Of a stretch of 9,852 nucleotides of DNA, positions 5,336 through 9,852 are shown piece by piece. The notes beneath the pieces are model-generated. The model saw nothing but the letters and a program-made list of their open reading frames with translations, made no database searches and was not told the DNA's origin. The DNA comes from Methanobacteriaceae archaeon (lineage in GTDB: Archaea; Methanobacteriota; Methanobacteria; Methanobacteriales; Methanobacteriaceae), in the NCBI GenBank assembly GCA_017883605.1, contig JADGNH010000069.1, forward strand, positions 1 to 9,852, read 5' to 3'. Both the position numbers and the translations under genes were made by a program. Within the stretch, counting starts at the first letter, position 1. Every line of letters begins with the position of its first letter.

Positions 5336-7642
5336 CTAATACCGTTTCCTATCCATGAGCTCTTTCATCTTACCCGGATTCCATCCGCCGGAAGCTGATT
5401 TAGACCTTCCAACCTGCTGCACGTATCCTGTGATCCGGTCGTACCATTCTACTTCGGTCTGTTCGCCGCAGGTGGAGCAACCGTCCTGTAGACCTTTCAT
5501 CAGGGTTTTACATTTGATGCAGAAGCTTAAGGCTGAGCTGTAGGCCCAGAATCCGAGGTCAGAGTTGCGGGCCATTTTATTGGTGAGGCTCATCAGGGCG
5601 TCGGGTTCGGAGTAGGCTTCTCCCATGAAGGCGTGGAAAATGTGTCCACCTAAAGTGAGGGGGTGGAATTTTTCCTCGATTTTTATTTTCTCCGGCAGGA
5701 GAACATCGGAGTTCACCGGCACGTGGGAGGAGTTGGTGTAATAGGAAGCTTCTTCATCGCCCTGGGCTATGATTTTGTCTTTATACTTCTCCTGGTCCAG
5801 CATGGCAAATCGGTAGGCAGTGGATTCGGCTGGTGTCTGGAGAACGGTCCATCTGAATCCGGTTTCTTCTTTTAATTCAGCAGCCCTCTGGTTCATGTAT
5901 TTGAGGATCTTCAACCCGAATTTCCTGGCATCTTTATCCTCAATACCTTCTCCACAGTGAGCTTTAAGCATCTCATTAAGCCCTACAAAACCAAAGGATA
6001 GTGTAGCGTTTTCTACACTGTAATATCTTTCACCGTCCATCTCCTGGGTCAGGAAGGGCAGTAAATTGTAGTTATCCAAACATCTCATGGCGTGTTCTCT
6101 TCTAAGTAAGAGCACTTCTTCTGCCAGGCGTAGGTGGGAGTCCATATACTCGAAAACCTCATCATCATCCCGGGAGTTGTAGGCCATTCTAGGTAGGTTT
6201 AAAGTTACGTAGGCCAGGTTTCCGGTGCGCATGCAGTCCTGGGACCAGTCCCCGGTCCAGTTGTCGCTGAGGGATGTTCGGCATCCCATGTAGTTGGCCA
6301 TATTGCCCCGGTAGCTGGGGAGCATGTTCACAAAGTAAGCAGTCCCGTATTTGGCTGAAAGGGTATGTACCTGCCTTAAATCTTCTTCAAATTCGTCTTT
6401 CAGGATCTTATCCCTTAAAACGTAAATGGTGTTAGGGAAGAGGTGGGGTTTTCCATCTGCATCTCCCTGAAGGAGGGTTTCAGTGAAAGCTCTCTGCAGG
6501 TCTCTGACTTCATCTTCGAAGTCGCCGTAAACTCCTGCCAGTTCACCTCGTGGTCCGTAGGCCGGTTCATCCTGCAGAAATTCGGGCACGCTGAACTCCA
6601 GATTTATGGAGGTGAAGGGGACCTGAGATCCCCGGGCAGCGTAGGCCATGTTCAGGTTGAAGATGAACATCTGCACCGACTGTTTAATCTTTTCATAGGA
6701 AAGACCAGCGGCGAAAGGAGCTACAAAAACGTTCCAGAGACTCATGGACTGGCCACCGCTCATGTTCTGCTGGGCGGCCAGCATTATCTCTCCAGAATGG
6801 TTCATTAAAGTTTCCATATGCTTGGGGGGTCCGGCTACTGAGGTGTGATCCCCGGTACCGTCCACTTTAAGCCCGTTTTTGATAAAAAGACGTAAATCAT
6901 GTTGTAAACAGTTAAGAGGGCGCCCGGCAAAGAATTCCAGGTCGTGGATATGTATGTCCCCGCTCATGTGGGCGTCGGCCAGTTCGTTGGGGAGGATGTG
7001 TAATAAGGCGTACTGTTTAAGGGCTTCATCTGCCACGTATTTGTGAACAGTTTCTGGGTTGTGGATCATGTTGGCGTTGTCTCGGGAACCGTTCTGGATG
7101 AGGTTGGTGATGTTATAGACTGGTATACCCAGCCTGGTGTATTTGCGCCTTAAGGTTTCCAGGCCATTCTCCACCAGCTTGGTGTTTACAATCTCCCTGA
7201 TCATGGGGGCGGTCAGGTATTCTACGTCCAGCTTTTTAAGTTCCTTGTAGACCTCAGTGGCTATTTTTCTGGCCAGTTCTTCAGAGGCTCCGGTCTCTAC
7301 CACCAGGGTCTTTTCTATCTTTTTCTGGTCAAAGGTCTCTATGGTGTCCCTGGAAGTCCTTACCCTCAGGGCGTTGGCCTTAAAGTACCGGTCCGCCGCC
7401 TTTTTATCTACATTTTTAAGAGAGTCAAAAACCAGCATCTTGATTTCCTTGGTGGTCATTCCATCATAGGCAGCCGTGGCTACCCTCGATGCAATTTTAT
7501 CTGCGGCCCAAAGGGGAACATCTACCATCAGGCATGATTTGACTATTTTTTCGTAACTGAATCTTTCAAATATCCCGTTGTTTTTTAAAACACATGTATG
7601 TGCTTTGTTTGGAAGAGCAGCGATAATGCGTGCGTCTTTCAT
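5336..7642 (-). CDS. nrdD: Anaerobic ribonucleoside-triphosphate reductase (class III)
   Basis: A 768-residue glycyl-radical enzyme that reduces ribonucleoside triphosphates to dNTPs in the cytoplasm. Two ATP-cone modules come first: residues 17-97 with the nucleotide loop V-L-K-N-N-G (18-23), and about 98-172, where the loop lacks the usual K-x-x-G. The catalytic barrel follows with HIHD, LNCLQHD, NMSGGQS and the finger-loop MGCRTSL, whose Cys454 is the likely thiyl residue. Near the C-terminus are the zinc cysteines C708, C711, C722 and C725 (CxxC-x10-CxxC), then R-I-T-G-Y with Gly739 as the expected radical site, and a long Gly/Ser tail ending KELMDRKRY. The size suits an archaeal form with two cones. 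No nrdG activase, which it needs, is in the window. ATG 7640-7642 has a GGAGG site seven bases upstream (7650-7654). A repeat-rich region lies upstream and a U-tract follows the TAG stop. Confidence 0.96.
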   Translation of the reverse strand: MKDARIIAALPNKAHTCVLKNNGIFERFSYEKIVKSCLMVDVPLWAADKIASRVATAAYDGMTTKEIKMLVFDSLKNVDKKAADRYFKANALRVRTSRDTIETFDQKKIEKTLVVETGASEELARKIATEVYKELKKLDVEYLTAPMIREIVNTKLVENGLETLRRKYTRLGIPVYNITNLIQNGSRDNANMIHNPETVHKYVADEALKQYALLHILPNELADAHMSGDIHIHDLEFFAGRPLNCLQHDLRLFIKNGLKVDGTGDHTSVAGPPKHMETLMNHSGEIMLAAQQNMSGGQSMSLWNVFVAPFAAGLSYEKIKQSVQMFIFNLNMAYAARGSQVPFTSINLEFSVPEFLQDEPAYGPRGELAGVYGDFEDEVRDLQRAFTETLLQGDADGKPHLFPNTIYVLRDKILKDEFEEDLRQVHTLSAKYGTAYFVNMLPSYRGNMANYMGCRTSLSDNWTGDWSQDCMRTGNLAYVTLNLPRMAYNSRDDDEVFEYMDSHLRLAEEVLLLRREHAMRCLDNYNLLPFLTQEMDGERYYSVENATLSFGFVGLNEMLKAHCGEGIEDKDARKFGLKILKYMNQRAAELKEETGFRWTVLQTPAESTAYRFAMLDQEKYKDKIIAQGDEEASYYTNSSHVPVNSDVLLPEKIKIEEKFHPLTLGGHIFHAFMGEAYSEPDALMSLTNKMARNSDLGFWAYSSALSFCIKCKTLMKGLQDGCSTCGEQTEVEWYDRITGYVQQVGRSKSASGGWNPGKMKELMDRKRY

Positions 7643-7880
7643 TTTACATCCTCCGACATGATCTATTTTAGTTAAATAAGGTTCATATGATTTTAATGGT
7701 TACAATGGACTATGATGATCAATGTATAACAAAAGGTAATGATTAGGGTTAATAGTTACAATGAACCATTGATTTTTTCCATGATTTATTATACTGAAAT
7801 TTTATGATAATAAACCATACATCCCATAACTTTAATCTACTTTTTATTTGTAATAAGCCATTAAAAAGCTTTTTGATTTA
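7643..7880. promoter_or_regulatory. nrdD: nrdD upstream region with direct and inverted repeats
   Basis: No gene is seen in these 238 AT-rich bases. GTTACAATGGACTAT (7699-7713) recurs as GTTACAATGAACCAT (7755-7769), 13 of 15 bases matching and 56 bases apart. AATGGTT (7695-7701) is the inverse of AACCATT (7764-7770), and TCAATG (7719-7724) is the inverse of CATTGA (7767-7772). TATA-like minus-strand stretches occur near 7671-7680, 7722-7734 and 7784-7796, so the repeats could flank the nrdD start site and serve as operators. At the right end, the palindrome AAAAAGCTTTTT (7863-7874) follows the DP2 stop and may help end that transcript. Confidence 0.45.
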
Positions 7881-9852
7881 CTATAAGAACACATCTAGTG
7901 AACTCTGTTTGGACTTGTCACTTTCAAAGAGAGAATTTATACCAAACTCAATAAGTGCGATCCTCTGTATCAGATAGTTGTCTATAGGATATTTTTCTGA
8001 CAGATCCTTGGATATTTGCAGATATTTTACCACCGAACCCTGTGATATGCTCAGAATCAGATTTCCACCGCAGGTACATTCTCCAGAGAGGGGCATTCTC
8101 CGGTACTTCTTGTTGCACTTGGTGCACCGTACCTTCTGTCGGGAAAAGGCCCTGAGATTCCCAGCCATATCCGGCAGGAAATGGGAGTTCAGGACACCTT
8201 CCACCACCCCACTCTGATCAACAGCCCGTATTCTCTCGGCCAGTTTTATCTGTCCATTCACCTTTTCTTTCATGGTGGGAAGCATCTTGTACATGGATAG
8301 TTTGGGTCCGCTGTGGATTGAAGAGGTTTCATGGGAAAACATCAGTCCATGGTACTGATCATCAGTTCCCAGCCTGTTTTTAACGTTATTTACCAGTGAA
8401 AGGACATCGGAAGGTTTTGCAAATTCAAGTGTTTTCTCATAAAGTTCCAGGGGAAGCTCTGACATGGTGTCCAGGTTATGGGATTCATCATCAATCTCCT
8501 CTGGATCTATCCGGGAGGATAAAACCAGGGGCGCGTCCATCCGACCGCCCCGGGATCTGGGCAGATAAACCTTGGAGAAATTGATAAGAGCATCCAGAAG
8601 AAGCATTATGGAATCTTCATCACTGTCACAGTTCCTCCTCTTTGCTGAATGGAAGTAAGGGTGAGCATAACATGCCGCAGCCCTGGTGAAGCCTATTATC
8701 CTCCCCAGAACACCGGCTGAGGTGTGCGGTGCCAGTCCCACCACCAGCTGTCCCACCAGATCCTCCCTGGTCTGGACGTGATAAAACCTTTCCAGTCCGT
8801 AAAATCTTTCTAAAAGGTCATCCACAAAGTGGGTCACTCTTATCAGGTATTCAGCGCAGTTTTCTGAGATTACCACGTCCTGGATCTTCAGTTCCACGGT
8901 CTGGTAATCGCTCTCCAGATCTGAACCTTTTAAATCATGGGTATATCCCATTTCCCTGAGTTTCTGATAGCTCACCCCAATCTCCGCGGGGATGAAGTGG
9001 GTGAGGGGCAGATTAGTGGAGTCGTGCCTTATGGTGGCATCTTTAAAGGTGAAAACATGATTTTTAGACCTTAATATTCCTTTTTCAATGGGTTCTGGGA
9101 ATTTATCTTCGGATATCATCCCGATGACACCCTTTAACTCGTCTATTTTCCTTATTCCCACATTTTCATAGGCTTTTTTCAGCATATTCCCCAAATGTAT
9201 CCTCCTTTTCCCAGAGCTGGTGGGTATGGTTCTTGCTTGGCAGTGAGGACAGATGGCCTGCATAGATCCCACTCCACATTTGGTGCACTGGCATCGGGCT
9301 ATTTCCACTGTTATATTTCCCCTTTTAGCTGCTTCAATTATGCTACGTCTGTTTCCACCGTTGGTACCTATGGGGAAGAGTACGTGAGGGGCAGGTTTCA
9401 TCATCCTTTCCTTAGACTTTTCAGGCCTTCCCATCCTTCCACCAAGATAGGTAGGGGCCTTGGCCATTATTTTCACCTCAGAAACCTGGTTTAAGGCCTC
9501 TAAAGTTTCAATATCACCTTCCCGTTCCAGAGGTTCAAGAAGGGTATTTATAAGGGCGTGTGCCACCTCAGAATCCAGAATGATTTTTTCATCTTCAACC
9601 TGATGAGGCACCCCTAAAACCTCTAAAATCCTTTTTTCTGGTCTTATGTCCAGTATAATATCATCTTCAATATCCTGAATTTTGTTTTTATCCGGAATTT
9701 CATCAAGAGTGTTTTCATCCGGAGCTTTGTCTGGAATATTTTCATATAGCCATTTTCTGAGTTGGTTTATTTCCTCTCGAGACAGATCATGGTAGAAATA
9801 GGTGTATTCTGGGTGCAGTGGAACATCGTATTTATCTGAAAGTTCAAATGCA
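7881..9852 (-). CDS. polC: Archaeal family D DNA polymerase large subunit DP2, C-terminal part
   Basis: 656 residues of the replicative PolD catalytic subunit are visible; the 5' end lies beyond the right edge (the intact protein is about 1,100-1,200 residues). The frame stays open upstream of an internal GTG at 9609-9611 and encodes typical DP2 sequence (YDVPLHPEYTYFYHDLS), so that GTG is not the start. Visible landmarks, in visible numbering, are a zinc cluster C187, C189, C192, C201, C204; the catalytic N-C-D409-S-D411-E-D motif, whose two Asp match the metal-binding pair of the double-psi beta-barrel active site; a second zinc cluster C576, C579, C592, C594; and a C-terminal PIP-box-like QSSLDVFL (649-656) for binding the PCNA clamp. 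The usual motif is NCDGDED, so Ser replaces Gly here. No intein interrupts the visible part. DP1, the exonuclease subunit, is not in view. Confidence 0.96.
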   Translation of the reverse strand, partial: AFELSDKYDVPLHPEYTYFYHDLSREEINQLRKWLYENIPDKAPDENTLDEIPDKNKIQDIEDDIILDIRPEKRILEVLGVPHQVEDEKIILDSEVAHALINTLLEPLEREGDIETLEALNQVSEVKIMAKAPTYLGGRMGRPEKSKERMMKPAPHVLFPIGTNGGNRRSIIEAAKRGNITVEIARCQCTKCGVGSMQAICPHCQARTIPTSSGKRRIHLGNMLKKAYENVGIRKIDELKGVIGMISEDKFPEPIEKGILRSKNHVFTFKDATIRHDSTNLPLTHFIPAEIGVSYQKLREMGYTHDLKGSDLESDYQTVELKIQDVVISENCAEYLIRVTHFVDDLLERFYGLERFYHVQTREDLVGQLVVGLAPHTSAGVLGRIIGFTRAAACYAHPYFHSAKRRNCDSDEDSIMLLLDALINFSKVYLPRSRGGRMDAPLVLSSRIDPEEIDDESHNLDTMSELPLELYEKTLEFAKPSDVLSLVNNVKNRLGTDDQYHGLMFSHETSSIHSGPKLSMYKMLPTMKEKVNGQIKLAERIRAVDQSGVVEGVLNSHFLPDMAGNLRAFSRQKVRCTKCNKKYRRMPLSGECTCGGNLILSISQGSVVKYLQISKDLSEKYPIDNYLIQRIALIEFGINSLFESDKSKQSSLDVFL

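Noticed and set aside
7687..7746. Small plus-strand ORF of 19 codons in the nrdD upstream region
   Set aside because: It has no ribosome-binding site, has low complexity with several in-frame ATGs, and overlaps the direct repeat, so it is more likely control DNA.
9609..9611. GTG as the true start of a short DP2
   Set aside because: The frame is open and conserved-looking upstream to the window edge, so this GTG is internal.
7881..9852. Intein in the DP2 gene, as seen in some archaeal polymerases
   Set aside because: The visible sequence runs without interruption through the catalytic motif and both zinc clusters, with no splicing-domain motifs.

Overview
The window looks like chromosome of a methanogenic archaeon of the order Methanobacteriales, most likely a mesophilic Methanobacterium. 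The evidence is an archaeal family D DNA polymerase large subunit, a class III (anaerobic) ribonucleotide reductase with archaeal features, tRNA genes with no encoded CCA, TATA-like boxes with U-tract gene ends, and protein sequences that read as Methanobacterium-like. The genus is an inference from sequence feel, not from a search.

Layout, left to right. (1) Positions 1-969 (+): the 3' part of a conserved uncharacterised protein that enters from the left edge. (2) Positions 1062-1562 (-): a small PsbP-like lipoprotein. It converges on the first gene across A/T homopolymers and has a hairpin-forming inverted repeat in its leader. (3) Positions 1638-2094 (-): a yeast-type cytosine deaminase whose reading frame is broken by one base near its 5' end. 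(4) Positions 2177-3664 (-): a phytoene-dehydrogenase-like FAD oxidoreductase. (5) Positions 3665-4256: a tRNA locus with an unusual tRNA-His-like gene, a clean tRNA-Lys(CUU) and a clean tRNA-Leu(CAA). (6) Positions 4406-5293 (-): a very AT-rich gene with a C-terminal HEPN domain of the Swt1 type. (7) Positions 5336-7642 (-): nrdD, the anaerobic NTP reductase. (8) Positions 7643-7880: an AT-rich intergenic region with direct and inverted repeats in front of nrdD. (9) Positions 7881-9852 (-): the C-terminal part of the PolD large subunit (DP2), which runs off the right edge.

Functional themes. nrdD (dNTP synthesis) and DP2 (replication) are core genes. The deaminase belongs to pyrimidine salvage. 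The HEPN gene differs from its neighbours in base composition and sits between a tRNA gene and nrdD, so it is the one clear accessory candidate; HEPN proteins with the R-x4-H motif are often RNases in toxin or antiviral systems. No multi-gene defence system, CRISPR array, transposase or integrase is visible. The points most worth a second look are the HEPN gene, the one-base frame break in the deaminase, the poorly paired tRNA-His-like sequence, and the unexplained block between 3725 and 3810.
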